58,814 bases of DNA. Origin: Actinomycetaceae bacterium. Lineage in GTDB: Bacteria; Actinomycetota; Actinomycetes; Actinomycetales; Actinomycetaceae. The position numbers were made by a program, and so were the translations under genes. Below the pieces are notes generated by a model. The model made no database searches. It saw only the letters and a list, made by a program, of their open reading frames with translations, and was not told the DNA's origin. The number at the start of each line of letters is the position of its first letter. Position 1 is the stretch's first letter. Positions 44,387-53,264 of this stretch are shown in pieces. The stretch spans positions 1-58,814 of the forward strand of contig JAUNKY010000006.1 in NCBI GenBank assembly GCA_030532515.1. Direction: 5' to 3'.

Positions 44387-45389
44387 ATCTAAGCCCGCTA
44401 AAAAACGTTCCGCAGACGATTCCTTTTTGAACTGGAGAAAAATCGTTCCGGCACCGCTAGTCTTTTTGAAAGCTGAAGAACCGCTGTTTGCTGACCGTGC
44501 AGTAGCAGCGGTGCGTAAACAGATGCTTGCGCAGGATCCGGCTACCGAAGTAACCGTCTTAGACGCTGCCACCTATGAACCGGGGCAACTTAGCGTAGCG
44601 GTATCACCCTCGTTGTTTTCAGAGAGCCGGTTTGTCTACATTCCGCAAGCAGAACAAGCCCCGGCAACGCTAGTTGCTGACATTTTGGCTTACCAGAAGA
44701 ATCCGGAACCGGAAGTGACGCTCCTGCTTCGCCATAATGGCGGAAATGGGGCGCGGAAGTTACTTACCGATTTGCAGGCCGCGCAAGTTCCCTTTTATTT
44801 AGCGCCAAAGTTAAATAGCGATGGGGAACGCATTAAGTGTGTGTTAGATGAAGCAAGAGCATTAAAAGGCAGAATCGATAACGACGCAGCGGCTTTGCTG
44901 GTAACTGCCATGCGTTCTGAACTGCCGGAAATTCTTGCGGTAGTAAGCCAGTTGATTACTGATTATCCGGGGCAGGTTATTACCTCTGAAATTGTGGAAG
45001 AATACCAGGCGGGTAAGAAAGAAGTTGACGGTTATGAAGTGGTGCAAGCTGCTATTGATGGTGACTTAGCGCGGGCACTGACGGATTTGCGGCATGCTTT
45101 AGCCTGTGGGATTACGGGCCCGGCAATAACTGGGGCAATGGCGTTCAAACTTCGCCAGTTAGCGAAGGTGTCTACGATTCCTACGCGGGCTGCTTCAACG
45201 TTGGGAATGCCTGGTTTCGTTATTGACAAGACGCGGGCTTCATTGCGGACATGGTCGGAACACGCATTGGGGGAAGCGTTTATTGCTTGTGCAACTGCGG
45301 ATGCTGAAGTTAAAGGTGAATCCCGCGACCCAGTTTATGCGTTGGAAAAGTTGATGATTACGGTAGCAACTCGAGCTCGGAACCTTTAG
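44376..45389 (+). CDS. holA: DNA polymerase III delta subunit
   Basis: 337 residues. The HolA family is indicated by FLKAEEPLFADRAVAAVR at the start, the AAA-like domain containing PSLFSESRFVYI, the LVTAMRSELPEILAVVSQLI helix and the C-terminal collar domain with REV-like FKLRQLAK. It loads the sliding clamp. It overlaps comEC by 11 nt, the usual actinobacterial comEA-comEC-holA order. Confidence 0.92.
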   Translation: MAVRSKPAKKRSADDSFLNWRKIVPAPLVFLKAEEPLFADRAVAAVRKQMLAQDPATEVTVLDAATYEPGQLSVAVSPSLFSESRFVYIPQAEQAPATLVADILAYQKNPEPEVTLLLRHNGGNGARKLLTDLQAAQVPFYLAPKLNSDGERIKCVLDEARALKGRIDNDAAALLVTAMRSELPEILAVVSQLITDYPGQVITSEIVEEYQAGKKEVDGYEVVQAAIDGDLARALTDLRHALACGITGPAITGAMAFKLRQLAKVSTIPTRAASTLGMPGFVIDKTRASLRTWSEHALGEAFIACATADAEVKGESRDPVYALEKLMITVATRARNL

Positions 45390-45401
45390 CTTTAAGAAGT
45401 T

Positions 45402-45516
45402 TCATATGCGAATTGAGCCGGGTGATCCCCTCAATTCGCACGGGAAACGGCTTTCGTATGCGAATTGAAGGGGTTGGGCATCTCATTTCGCACGGGAAAC
45501 GGCTTTCGTATGCGAA
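45402..45516. repeat. Family A palindrome array, two and a half units, 52-nt pitch
   Basis: Full copies at 45435-45464 and 45487-45516 start 52 nt apart. A half copy (45402-45412) is followed by its own 22-nt spacer (45413-45434), which keeps the phase. Both spacers are G-rich and begin TTGA. The array lies between the convergent holA and membrane-protein genes. Confidence 0.9.
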
Positions 45517-45530
45517 TTGAGCTGGGTGGG

Positions 45531-45557
45531 CGCCCTCGGGAAAATTTTCGAGGGCGG
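45531..45557. terminator. Inverted pair of CGAGGGCG words
   Basis: CGCCCTCGGG and the facing CGAGGGCGG (45549-45557) form a hairpin around AAAATTTT. It directly follows the family A array and may help terminate holA transcription. Confidence 0.5.
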
Positions 45558-45602
45558 AAACTGAACTGTTTGGCAGATGCCAACTTCTTTTAAAAAGAAC
45601 TT

Positions 45603-45635
45603 GCCCGCACGAAACTAAGGCAGTCTCGTGCGGGC
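45603..45635 (-). terminator. Terminator of the YtrA-type ABC operon
   Basis: GCCCGCACGA and TCGTGCGGGC form a perfect 10-bp stem. On the minus strand TTCTTTTT follows. It lies 25 nt after the membrane-protein stop. Confidence 0.88.
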
Positions 45636-45659
45636 TTGTCTGTTTTGCGCGACCGGTCG

Positions 45660-46328
45660 TTAGGCACGGCGGAGCAAAGGCGTATTAAGCGATAGCAACG
45701 CCGATAGCACTAAGAAAGCGCCGGGGACGACTAACAGTAAAGCTTCGAACCCGAAAACGTAGCCGGTGAGCTCGAAGACTGCCAGCACAACTAAAGAGGC
45801 GATTGCCGCGGCTAAGAGCATCGAGTAAACGATAATCCAAACCGCTACTTGAATATTTGAAGATTGCTTCAGGTAGATTGATGCAATTGTGTAGGCAGCT
45901 TGGTCGGCAATGAAAAACCCTGCAAGGGTGATGAGCAGTAGCTTTAGGTTCCAGTGCGCGCCTTGTATATTCGCCAAGTATTCAACTGCGAACAACATTC
46001 CCCACAGCAGCAGGTTGAACGCGATCAATCCCAAACCGATTAGGCGCAGGGCCAGTTTGCTGAGTTTTTCGGGAGCTCCTGCCAAAGCGATCAATTTTGG
46101 AGTCATCAAATACATTGGGGTATGGATTGCCAAAACCGAGATAAGCGCAGTTGGCGCCCAAGTTTCAGTCAAAGTTGACGTCTGTGCGCCGACGTCAAAG
46201 GTCCTCACGATCATTGAAACGAAAGTGTTTATAACAAAAATCGTGACGGGGATTAAGAGAAACTTTCGATATTGATCCAACCCGACTTTAGTTAATTGCC
46301 AGACGGAAGGCTGAGGTTTCGTTTGCAT
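45660..46328 (-). CDS. Membrane protein of a YtrA-regulated ABC module
   Basis: 222 residues with six transmembrane helices and no recognised motif. It starts 2 nt after the ATPase stop, so it is the likely permease partner of that protein. In YtrABC-type operons the membrane component is diverse and often unannotated. The substrate is unknown; the known group responds to cell-wall antibiotics. Confidence 0.75.
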   Translation of the reverse strand: MQTKPQPSVWQLTKVGLDQYRKFLLIPVTIFVINTFVSMIVRTFDVGAQTSTLTETWAPTALISVLAIHTPMYLMTPKLIALAGAPEKLSKLALRLIGLGLIAFNLLLWGMLFAVEYLANIQGAHWNLKLLLITLAGFFIADQAAYTIASIYLKQSSNIQVAVWIIVYSMLLAAAIASLVVLAVFELTGYVFGFEALLLVVPGAFLVLSALLSLNTPLLRRA

Positions 46329-46330
46329 GA

Positions 46331-47215
46331 TTAATCCTTTGCCAGTTGCGCCACGAAAGCATCTTGGAAAGAAAGTGGCTGAGAAGTAAGAGTAGGGAAG
46401 TCGTTTAGGTTAGGCAGACCTGCTGCGGGGACATTAACGACCAGTTCGGCGTAGCTACCCAACGTCCGGGAGGAGCTGGTTTGTAGTTGCGGGTGTGCTA
46501 CTTGGAATTTTTCGATATCAGCTAAGCTGCCTTGGATAGAGAGGTATTTTCCTCGTAAGGCTTCCGTTGAATCGGCGAAGACTAGTTTGCCGCGATCGAT
46601 AATTTTGACTTCTTCGCAGAGGGTTTCTAATTCTTCAACCATGTGGGAAGAGATTACGAAAGTGCGTGCCGGGCCGGTCCCATCTGCGGTGCGGGCGTTC
46701 AGTTCGATAATCGTCTCGTATAGGCGGTAGCGCGTAGGTACGTCCAGGTTTGCTTGGATTTCATCCAGCAGTGTAACCGGCGCTTCAGATGCCAACGCGA
46801 AAACTGCCATTAGCAGGTTACCTTCTCCGGAAGAGAGTTTTTTGAAGGCCTTTCGCAGGTTAGGATGCAAGTTAAAACGGTCTAAGAGCTGCTGATAGAG
46901 GGCTTCGTTCCAGTTTGTGCGTAGGCGTAAAAATGCCAGTAAATCTCCGATCGGATATTCAGCGTATTCAGAGGCATTTCCTACATAGATAACGTCTTTC
47001 GAGAGTTGGTCCAGGGAAGCTGATTGGTTGTTAAGTTGGATTTCGCCGCTGTGGTTGCGGATGCGACCGGCCAGCAGCTGCATCAGGGTGGTTTTTCCAG
47101 AGCCGTTAGGTCCTAGCAAAGCGGTGATGGTGTTTACGGCGAATTCGGTAGAAATACCGTGCAAAGTGGGGGTAGAGTTCCCGCTGTAGGTAAAGCTTAG
47201 ATTTTTGGTTTTCAT
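46331..47215 (-). CDS. ABC transporter ATP-binding protein (YtrB-like)
   Basis: 294 residues. Walker A GPNGSGKTT, signature region LSSGEGNLL (a variant of LSGGQ), Walker B VTLLDEIQANLD (the usual EP is EI here) and switch histidine SSHM are visible. The altered signature and Walker B match YtrB-type ATPases controlled by small GntR regulators. The gene follows the GntR gene by 14 nt and precedes the membrane component by 2 nt. Confidence 0.85.
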   Translation of the reverse strand: MKTKNLSFTYSGNSTPTLHGISTEFAVNTITALLGPNGSGKTTLMQLLAGRIRNHSGEIQLNNQSASLDQLSKDVIYVGNASEYAEYPIGDLLAFLRLRTNWNEALYQQLLDRFNLHPNLRKAFKKLSSGEGNLLMAVFALASEAPVTLLDEIQANLDVPTRYRLYETIIELNARTADGTGPARTFVISSHMVEELETLCEEVKIIDRGKLVFADSTEALRGKYLSIQGSLADIEKFQVAHPQLQTSSSRTLGSYAELVVNVPAAGLPNLNDFPTLTSQPLSFQDAFVAQLAKD

Positions 47216-47229
47216 GGCTTTGCTCTTTC

Positions 47230-47595
47230 TTAGTGCTTTAGGTACTGCGTTACGTATGCCAGGATTTCAGCTTCACTTAGACCCAGGTCAGTGGCAGTTT
47301 TTAAGGCGGGTTTTAACGTGGTTTCAAAGTAAGCGTCTCTGTGCTTTGCGACAATGCGTTCTTTGGCATCTTCTGTGACGAACATGCCGATACCGCGGCG
47401 TTTTTCGATTAGTCCTTCGTCTAAAAGCTGTGCGAAGGCTTTACCAGCGGTGGCTGGGTTAATGCGAAAAGCGGTGGCGTAGGCGGTAGTAGACATGATT
47501 TGTTCACCTGCTTGCAATGTTTCAGAGAGAATCTTTTGGCGGATATCTTCAGCGATCTGTAGATAGATTGGTGTCGAGCTGTCGAAGTTCAACAT
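47230..47595 (-). CDS. GntR-family regulator, YtrA subfamily
   Basis: 121 residues, with the short GntR layout of YtrA: winged helix (IYLQIAEDIRQKILSETLQAGEQIMSTTAYATAFRINPATAGKAFAQLLDEGLIEKRRGIGMFV) plus a two-helix dimerisation tail. AGGAGGTG lies 5 nt before the ATG. It is the first gene of the operon GntR - ABC ATPase - membrane protein and probably represses it through the inverted repeat at 47611-47647. Confidence 0.92.
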   Translation of the reverse strand: MLNFDSSTPIYLQIAEDIRQKILSETLQAGEQIMSTTAYATAFRINPATAGKAFAQLLDEGLIEKRRGIGMFVTEDAKERIVAKHRDAYFETTLKPALKTATDLGLSEAEILAYVTQYLKH

Positions 47596-47610
47596 CTGTT
47601 CACCTCCTTC

Positions 47611-47659
47611 AGTGGTTCATTACATAACTAATTAACCACTTAAGTGGGGAGGTTGTCAA
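47611..47659 (-). promoter_or_regulatory. Promoter and operator of the YtrA-type operon
   Basis: On the minus strand TTGACA (47659-47654) is a perfect -35, with a TTAATT or GTTAAT -10 about 17-18 nt on. AGTGGTT (47611-47617) and AACCACT (47634-47640) form an inverted repeat with a 16-nt gap, and CCACTTAAGTGG (47636-47647) is a perfect 12-bp palindrome. They cover the -10 and spacer, as expected for a GntR repressor site. Confidence 0.65.
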
Positions 47660-47672
47660 GTGGTGCGCCAAA

Positions 47673-47753
47673 TTCGCACGGGAAACGCGTTTCGTATGCG
47701 AATTTCGGGGGTTGGGAGGCTGATTTCGCACGGGAAACGCGTTTCGTATGCGA
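47673..47753. repeat. Family A palindrome pair, 52-nt pitch
   Basis: Copies start at 47673 and 47725, 52 nt apart, each with arms TTCGCACGGGAAA and TTTCGTATGCGA(A) and centre CGCG. The 22-nt spacer is G-rich (GGGGGTTGGGAGG). The pair lies just upstream of the YtrA-type promoter. Confidence 0.9.
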
Positions 47754-47827
47754 CGGATTGGTTAGGTTGACTGGACACACTGTTAGCGTTGAGTTTTTTC
47801 CTTGGCACTACTGAAAAGGTAAATTCG

Positions 47828-48208
47828 GATGAAGATAAAGGACTACTTTGACATCCTTCGCCCACAGGGCACAGTCGAAACTTGAATCTACGTGCTTGAA
47901 ATAATTGCTAACCCAGTGGCAAGTGGTGAGATTTGGGAAAATGGCTAGAACCAAGCGGCTTTAGTAAGCACTACATTCTGATAGTTCCCAGAGCAACTAT
48001 CGTGCCGTTTTTACTAATTGGAATTTCCAAAGTTTTTTTCGGCCACGCTACGTCTCTTATACAGGGCAACTCTGCTTGGGGATACTGTTGCCAATGCCGA
48101 TCTTTGTCTTAGTTACCGCGGGGCCACTTGTTGGTGTAGCTTCTATAGTCTTCAGCATCAGTAGCCTAGGAACATCTAACAGCGCGGTAGTATCTGCTGC
48201 AATAAAAA
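47828..48208 (+). pseudogene. Possible decayed gene
   Basis: Weak evidence. The ATG at 47828 opens 18 codons (MKIKDYFDILRPQGTVET) with AAGGT 11 nt upstream, then stops. Sensible-looking fragments continue in shifted frames: a stretch around 47885-47945 reading IYVLEIIANPVASGEIWENG, and around 48080-48170 a hydrophobic stretch GILLPMPIFVLVTAGPLVGV that would be one membrane helix. Together they look like a small membrane protein broken by frameshifts and stops. Nothing else is seen between the family A pair and the rpsT terminator. Confidence 0.3.
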
Positions 48209-48247
48209 AGTGTGGGGTGGGAAAACAAATATTTTCCCACCCCACAC
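48203..48247 (-). terminator. rpsT terminator
   Basis: GTGTGGGGTGGGAAAA and TTTTCCCACCCCACAC are a perfect 16-bp stem with a 6-nt loop. On the minus strand TTTTTT follows. It lies 18 nt after the rpsT stop. Confidence 0.95.
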
Positions 48248-48264
48248 TTAAATAAGAGAAGAAA

Positions 48265-48525
48265 TCACATCTTCGCGATCTGTACAGCCAGCTTGGACTG
48301 ACGGTTGCCAGCCTGGTTGCGGTGGATCACACCCTTGGAGGCAGCCTTATCCAGCTTCTTGCCAGCCAGACGCAGAGCTGCTTCAGCAGCTTCACGATCG
48401 CCAGCAGCGATAGCTTCACGTACGCGACGGATGTAGGTCTTCAGTTCAGACTTAACAGCCTTGTTGCGCAGGCGACGCTTTTCGTTGGTCTTGATGCGCT
48501 TCATCTGGGACTTGATATTTGCCAC
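48265..48525 (-). CDS. rpsT: 30S ribosomal protein S20
   Basis: 86 residues, basic and helical, starting [26 protein letters not shown], the S20 signature. It binds 16S rRNA early in 30S assembly. AAAGAGAG lies about 7 nt before the ATG. It is transcribed alone, away from lepA, with a 16-bp terminator. Confidence 0.97.
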   Translation of the reverse strand: MANIKSQMKRIKTNEKRRLRNKAVKSELKTYIRRVREAIAAGDREAAEAALRLAGKKLDKAASKGVIHRNQAGNRQSKLAVQIAKM

Positions 48526-48660
48526 AGTATTTACTCTCTTTTGTTAGATTAACAGGGTCGGTGAGGGCTTGTTGGGTCTAGACAACTCAGTGGGGGACAC
48601 GGAGGTATGGCAAACGACCCAACGCGGTCCCAAGCCCGACCAGGCTTGAATCCACTGTTA

Positions 48661-48688
48661 ATACTATCAGGAAAACCGCCTAAAACAA
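48661..48688 (-). promoter_or_regulatory. rpsT promoter
   Basis: On the minus strand TTGTTT (48688-48683), a 16-nt spacer and TAGTAT (48666-48661) form a recognisable promoter, giving a leader of about 130 nt before rpsT. Part of that leader may hold an S20-responsive structure, but no clear hairpin stood out. Confidence 0.5.
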
Positions 48689-48744
48689 CGGGGACAACCA
48701 CCCGCAAAAGGTGAAGCCCATCACCGGCTGAACCAGCCCGGACC

Positions 48745-49434
48745 TCACCCACCAAAAATCAAGACGAAGAAAGACAAAATCGCCGTAAAAATCATTACCG
48801 GCATTGACAAAAACGCGCCCACGAAAAACACGATTGTGGGGCGCAGATCATGATCTAACCAGCTACCTTCAAAAGCGCCCCCAGCCAACTGTCGCAATGC
48901 CCGCTGGCTTGCCTCAATCCGCGGCATAAACCGAGCTGTTCGCGTATTAAACTCAGCTCGCACCGCCGCCACAGACTCGCCTTGCCTACGCGCAAATGCC
49001 TGCCAATCATCTTCAGAACTTGCCGACTGTAAAACCACCTGCGCCCCCGCTGACGAAATTACCGTCGCCTGCTCTGTCGCAATCCGCTTCAATAAATCCT
49101 GGCGACGCCACGCAAAGCCCGCTACAAATACCATCGCGACCAAGCTGAGCACCAAAGAAACTTTCCACCAACCGGAGCTAAACTGCCACAGCCCCAGTAA
49201 ACTCACGGCAAACACTGAAACTGCGGCTAAAAATCCCAGCTTAATCAGCAGCGCCCCAGGCGTATTAATCACCAGTTGCAACAGCCGCGCCGTAGTATTA
49301 ACCGCCGAAGACTTCGCGCTCGATAGCTTTTCTTCAGCTACCGCTGAGTTAAATAGCTCTCCCGCATCTTGCGTGAATTTAACCTGGAAAGCCGGGTCAT
49401 CAAAAGGATTAAACTGTCCTTTTTCGGTGCTCAT
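48745..49434 (-). CDS. Hypothetical membrane protein
   Basis: 229 residues. The start at 49434 is set by AGGAGGT 4 nt upstream. The N-terminal 50 residues are polar. Two transmembrane helices at about 66-110, a 75-residue soluble stretch with basic and helical character, and one or two helices near the C terminus (about 195-228) follow. Not recognised as a known family. It is divergent from 49588 and about 300 nt upstream of the rpsT start, in a small block of orphan genes between rpsT and lepA. Confidence 0.7.
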   Translation of the reverse strand: MSTEKGQFNPFDDPAFQVKFTQDAGELFNSAVAEEKLSSAKSSAVNTTARLLQLVINTPGALLIKLGFLAAVSVFAVSLLGLWQFSSGWWKVSLVLSLVAMVFVAGFAWRRQDLLKRIATEQATVISSAGAQVVLQSASSEDDWQAFARRQGESVAAVRAEFNTRTARFMPRIEASQRALRQLAGGAFEGSWLDHDLRPTIVFFVGAFLSMPVMIFTAILSFFVLIFGG

Positions 49435-49587
49435 TAGGACCTCCTGAGTGCTAAAAATAGCCACCGGTAAACTAAACTGTTACTACCTACTTTATCCGCC
49501 GCCTGCAACTGGCGCGCGGGCAAACTTGCCACCAGGCCCGGGGCAAACCCGCCAGCCCCAAAACCCGCCAGCCCCAAAGGAGTATCC

Positions 49588-50487
49588 ATGGAAGAAAATG
49601 ATTATATCGGCATGCCTGCCCTGCGCTCGGCCCTAAAAATCATTTACACCCCGGGAATCACTCTCAAAACCCCCATCGGCCTGCGCAACGACCCCCAGGC
49701 TGCTCTGATTTTAGAAAAGGGTCGTGACCTGGATGAGCAATTCACCCAGGCAATCCAGTACCTGGATCCGTTTGACCGCCGCGACTACCTTGCCTGGCTT
49801 GAAACAGGCGACGGAATGGCTTTCACCGCTTGGAAGCAGCGTGCTTTTGCGCTGGCAGCAGCCTTGGAAACTTTAGAAACCGGCTGGGAGCAAGACGAAG
49901 TGGAAGTGAAAAGTACCCAGGTTCCCCAGCAGGTGCAGCAGGCGGTTGACCGAGCTTGGGCGTGGGATCACGGCCGCCACTGGTTCTTGGTGATTGGAGC
50001 TGTGACCCTTACCGCTGCCTTCATGACTACTGGCCCCGATATGAGCACTTCCACTTGGCGGCTAGTTCAAGGGTTGCTGGGCTTAACTGCCGGTGCGTTG
50101 GCAGGATACGCGGCATCGTTTTGGCCGCGTTGGCGCCTGCGCAAGTTGGCTAAGCAACACGGGATTGCTTTGGAATACGAAGAAGTAGTTGAAAAATCGC
50201 AGCCGGCGGCGGTTCCGCTTTGGGATCTTTCCGAGGACGCCAATGCGCCTCTTACCAGCGCAAAAATCCTTAACTTCGCTAACTGGGTGATGTTGGCTTT
50301 GCCCAGTAAAGAGCAGTTTCTTGATTTAACTCCGGGCACGTTGAATTCTGCCGTAGCTAATTCTAGGCAAGAGAAAATAGTTGCTACCGCCGCAGGATGG
50401 ATTGCCAAAGAAACTGCGAAACGGCAACGGTTAGATCAGCTTCGCGGACTTACAGAGAATGAAGATAGCACAGAGAACTCTGGCTGA
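49588..50487 (+). CDS. Hypothetical membrane protein
   Basis: 299 residues. The polar N-terminal half (1-125) contains helical D/E/K-rich sequence. Two transmembrane helices (about 133-150 and 155-172) follow, then a soluble tail with an acidic middle and a C-terminal basic helix. AAAGGAG lies 6 nt before the ATG. Not recognised. A 16-nt unit ACCCGCCAGCCCCAAA is repeated twice in its leader (49546-49578). Its two-helix centre and pairing with the divergent 48745 gene hint at a joint envelope role, which is inference. Confidence 0.7.
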   Translation: MEENDYIGMPALRSALKIIYTPGITLKTPIGLRNDPQAALILEKGRDLDEQFTQAIQYLDPFDRRDYLAWLETGDGMAFTAWKQRAFALAAALETLETGWEQDEVEVKSTQVPQQVQQAVDRAWAWDHGRHWFLVIGAVTLTAAFMTTGPDMSTSTWRLVQGLLGLTAGALAGYAASFWPRWRLRKLAKQHGIALEYEEVVEKSQPAAVPLWDLSEDANAPLTSAKILNFANWVMLALPSKEQFLDLTPGTLNSAVANSRQEKIVATAAGWIAKETAKRQRLDQLRGLTENEDSTENSG

Positions 50488-50504
50488 CTCTTAGAAAGAG
50501 AAGC

Positions 50505-51212
50505 TTACCTAGTAAACCAGTAAATCAGCCCGGCGCTTACGCCTACGACCAGAACTGCCACCCACAGGGGATTGATTCCTAAAGGAAACGAGCTCGAAAG
50601 CTCCTTGGTTATCTCTTTATTCCGCTTAAAAAGGTTGTATCTAAAGATTTTGAACCGGGAGTAACCTGCCTCAAGCAGACTGCGGATCTCAGCGACGCGT
50701 CCAAAAGCTACGAGTCTGCGCGCATGCTCATCAACTCTGGAGTTGCTCTGCCGAAGCCGGTTTAAAAAACGCTTATCGCGAGTAGCCAGTGCCTGCATGA
50801 ACGCGCCTTTACTATCTGATGAACTAATATCAGGGTCGGCTCCTCGATCTAAGAGGAGTACAAAACACTCCCAAGACTCATACATAATGGCGATTTCAAG
50901 GATGAAAAGATCCACCATATACCAAGAATAGACGTGGTCGGGAGAGAGCCCGTTATCTAACAGCACTGCTAAACAGTCTGCCTGGTTCCGTCTGATTGCC
51001 AGCGCTGCCAAACCGTGTTCTGCGGGAGCTTGGCTATCTTCTGCGTGGAATTGGAATTTCTCTACCTGTTCTAACGGTAGACCCTGCTGGAAAATTTCTG
51101 AAAGTTTAGCTGCATCCCCTTGGTAGATGGCGTTGGCGCAGGCCAGCGCAAGCCGATCTATTTCTGTTTCAACAGGCTTAAGTGGCTGGCAAGGTAAGAG
51201 ATTATTTTCCAT
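50505..51212 (-). CDS. Ankyrin-repeat protein with C-terminal membrane anchor
   Basis: 235 residues. Two or three ankyrin-type repeats are visible (about 70-100, EHGLAALAIRRNQADCLAVLLDNGLSPD; about 105-140, LEIAIMYESWECFVLLLDRGADPD), flanked by degenerate helices. A single hydrophobic segment at about 214-232 followed by FTR makes it a tail-anchored membrane protein with the repeats in the cytoplasm. It probably mediates protein contacts. It overlaps nothing and converges on the previous gene with a 17-nt gap. Confidence 0.75.
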   Translation of the reverse strand: MENNLLPCQPLKPVETEIDRLALACANAIYQGDAAKLSEIFQQGLPLEQVEKFQFHAEDSQAPAEHGLAALAIRRNQADCLAVLLDNGLSPDHVYSWYMVDLFILEIAIMYESWECFVLLLDRGADPDISSSDSKGAFMQALATRDKRFLNRLRQSNSRVDEHARRLVAFGRVAEIRSLLEAGYSRFKIFRYNLFKRNKEITKELSSSFPLGINPLWVAVLVVGVSAGLIYWFTR

Positions 51213-51388
51213 AGGAAGATTATATACTTCGGATACTTTCGCAACGGTGAAAAATCTGGTCGAAGACTATGGTTACGCGGAATCTACCACAAAGTTCCAG
51301 ATAAATTAGCTCTTATTTAGGGAACATGCGAAAATTGAGGTAAGTATTTAAAATCGCCGTGACTATATTTTTTGAAGGGTAGGTTCCC

Positions 51389-53248
51389 GTGTCGCCAGTT
51401 GTGAGTGACGCTCAGGCTAAGTTTATTCAGCCGGCCGCTACTGATCCAGCGTTGATTCGTAACTTCTGTATCATCGCCCACATTGACCACGGCAAGTCCA
51501 CCCTGGCTGACCGGATGCTCCAAAAAACCGGGGTAGTGGCCCAACGCGATATGCGCGACCAGTACCTGGACCGCATGGATATCGAACGCGAACGCGGTAT
51601 TACCATCAAATCCCAGGCAGTGCGTATGCCGTGGGAACTTGACGGTACCGGATACGCGCTAAACATGATTGACACCCCCGGACACGTTGACTTCACCTAT
51701 GAAGTATCCCGGTCCCTGGCAGCTTGTGAAGGCGCTGTGCTGCTGGTCGATGCCGCCCAAGGTATCGAAGCCCAGACACTGGCGAATCTCTACCTGGCAA
51801 TGAGCAACGACCTGGAAATCATTCCAGTGCTAAACAAGATCGACCTTCCCAGCGCACAGCCAGAAAAATACGCAGCAGAAATCGCTAACTTAATTGGTTG
51901 CAAAGAAGAAGAGATTCTGAAAGTTTCCGGTAAAACTGGCGAGGGCGTTGATGAACTTTTAGACGAGATCGTTCGCCGCATTCCGGCACCTAAGGGTGAG
52001 AAAGATAAGCCTGCTCGGGCGCTGATTTTTGACTCCGTTTACGATATCTACCGCGGGGTAGTAACCTACGTGCGTGTAGTAGACGGCACTTTGAACCCCC
52101 GCGAACGCATTAAGATGATGTCCACCGCAGCTTCTCACGAAGTGTTGGAAATCGGTGTGATTTCCCCTGAACCTATGGCTACTAAGGGCTTGTCCGTTGG
52201 GGAAGTAGGGTACCTAATTACCGGGGTGAAAGACGTACGCCAATCTAAAGTTGGTGACACGGTTACTACCGCGATTCGCGGCGCTGAAAATCCCTTGGCT
52301 GGCTATGAAGAACCTAAACCAATGGTTTACTCAGGGCTTTACCCAATCGACGGCTCTGACTTCCCGAACCTGCGCGAAGCCTTAGAAAAGCTGCAGCTAA
52401 ACGACGCTGCACTGACGTTTGAACCAGAATCTTCGGCGGCTTTGGGATTCGGCTTCCGCTGTGGCTTCTTGGGACTGTTGCACTTGGAAATCGTTCGGGA
52501 ACGTTTAGAACGCGAGTTCAACCTGTCTTTGATTGCCACTGCGCCAAACGTAATCTACCGCGTGATTGCCGAAGACCGTAGCGAAATCATCGTGACGAAC
52601 CCGTCCGAATATCCTTCTGGGAAAGTTCACGAAGTTCGCGAACCAGTAGTCCGCTCTACCATTTTGACCCCGAAAGAATTCGTCGGATCCGTAATGGAAC
52701 TATGCCAAGCGCGGCGCGGCATTATGGGCGGTATGGACTACATTTCCGAAGACCGCGTGGAACTACACTACACGTTGCCACTGGCAGAAATTGTCTTCGA
52801 CTTCTTTGATGCTTTGAAGTCCCGCACCCGCGGATACGCCTCTTTGGACTATGAACCAGCTGGCGAAGAAGCTGCCGATTTGGTGCGCGTCGACATTTTG
52901 CTAAATGGTGAACAGGTGGACGCTTTCTCTGCGATTGTGCATAAAGACGCCGCCTACTCTTACGGGGTGAAACTAACTAAGAAACTTAAAGAACTTATCC
53001 CGCGTCAACAGTTCGAAGTGCCGGTACAGGCAGCCGTAGGCTCGCGCGTAATTGCCCGCGAAACCATTAAGGCACTGCGTAAAGACATGCTGGCGAAGTG
53101 TTACGGCGGTGACATCACCCGTAAGCGTAAACTGCTGGAAAAGCAGAAGGAAGGTAAGAAGCGCATGAAGTCCATTGGCCGAGTAGACGTGCCACAGGAA
53201 GCTTTCATCGCCGCCCTGACTTCCGAAGCTCCCCAGGGGAAGAACTAG
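51389..53248 (+). CDS. lepA: Elongation factor 4 (back-translocating GTPase)
   Basis: 619 residues. G1 [10 protein letters not shown]2 RERGITI, G3 DTPGHVDF and G4 NKID are intact, followed by EF-G-like domains II, III and V and the LepA-specific C-terminal domain ([23 protein letters not shown]). The start is GTG at 51389 with GAAGGGTAGG upstream. LepA moves stalled ribosomes back one step. trmB follows by 16 nt. Confidence 0.97.
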   Translation: MSPVVSDAQAKFIQPAATDPALIRNFCIIAHIDHGKSTLADRMLQKTGVVAQRDMRDQYLDRMDIERERGITIKSQAVRMPWELDGTGYALNMIDTPGHVDFTYEVSRSLAACEGAVLLVDAAQGIEAQTLANLYLAMSNDLEIIPVLNKIDLPSAQPEKYAAEIANLIGCKEEEILKVSGKTGEGVDELLDEIVRRIPAPKGEKDKPARALIFDSVYDIYRGVVTYVRVVDGTLNPRERIKMMSTAASHEVLEIGVISPEPMATKGLSVGEVGYLITGVKDVRQSKVGDTVTTAIRGAENPLAGYEEPKPMVYSGLYPIDGSDFPNLREALEKLQLNDAALTFEPESSAALGFGFRCGFLGLLHLEIVRERLEREFNLSLIATAPNVIYRVIAEDRSEIIVTNPSEYPSGKVHEVREPVVRSTILTPKEFVGSVMELCQARRGIMGGMDYISEDRVELHYTLPLAEIVFDFFDALKSRTRGYASLDYEPAGEEAADLVRVDILLNGEQVDAFSAIVHKDAAYSYGVKLTKKLKELIPRQQFEVPVQAAVGSRVIARETIKALRKDMLAKCYGGDITRKRKLLEKQKEGKKRMKSIGRVDVPQEAFIAALTSEAPQGKN

Positions 53249-53264
53249 TACTGAGTAAAGATAG

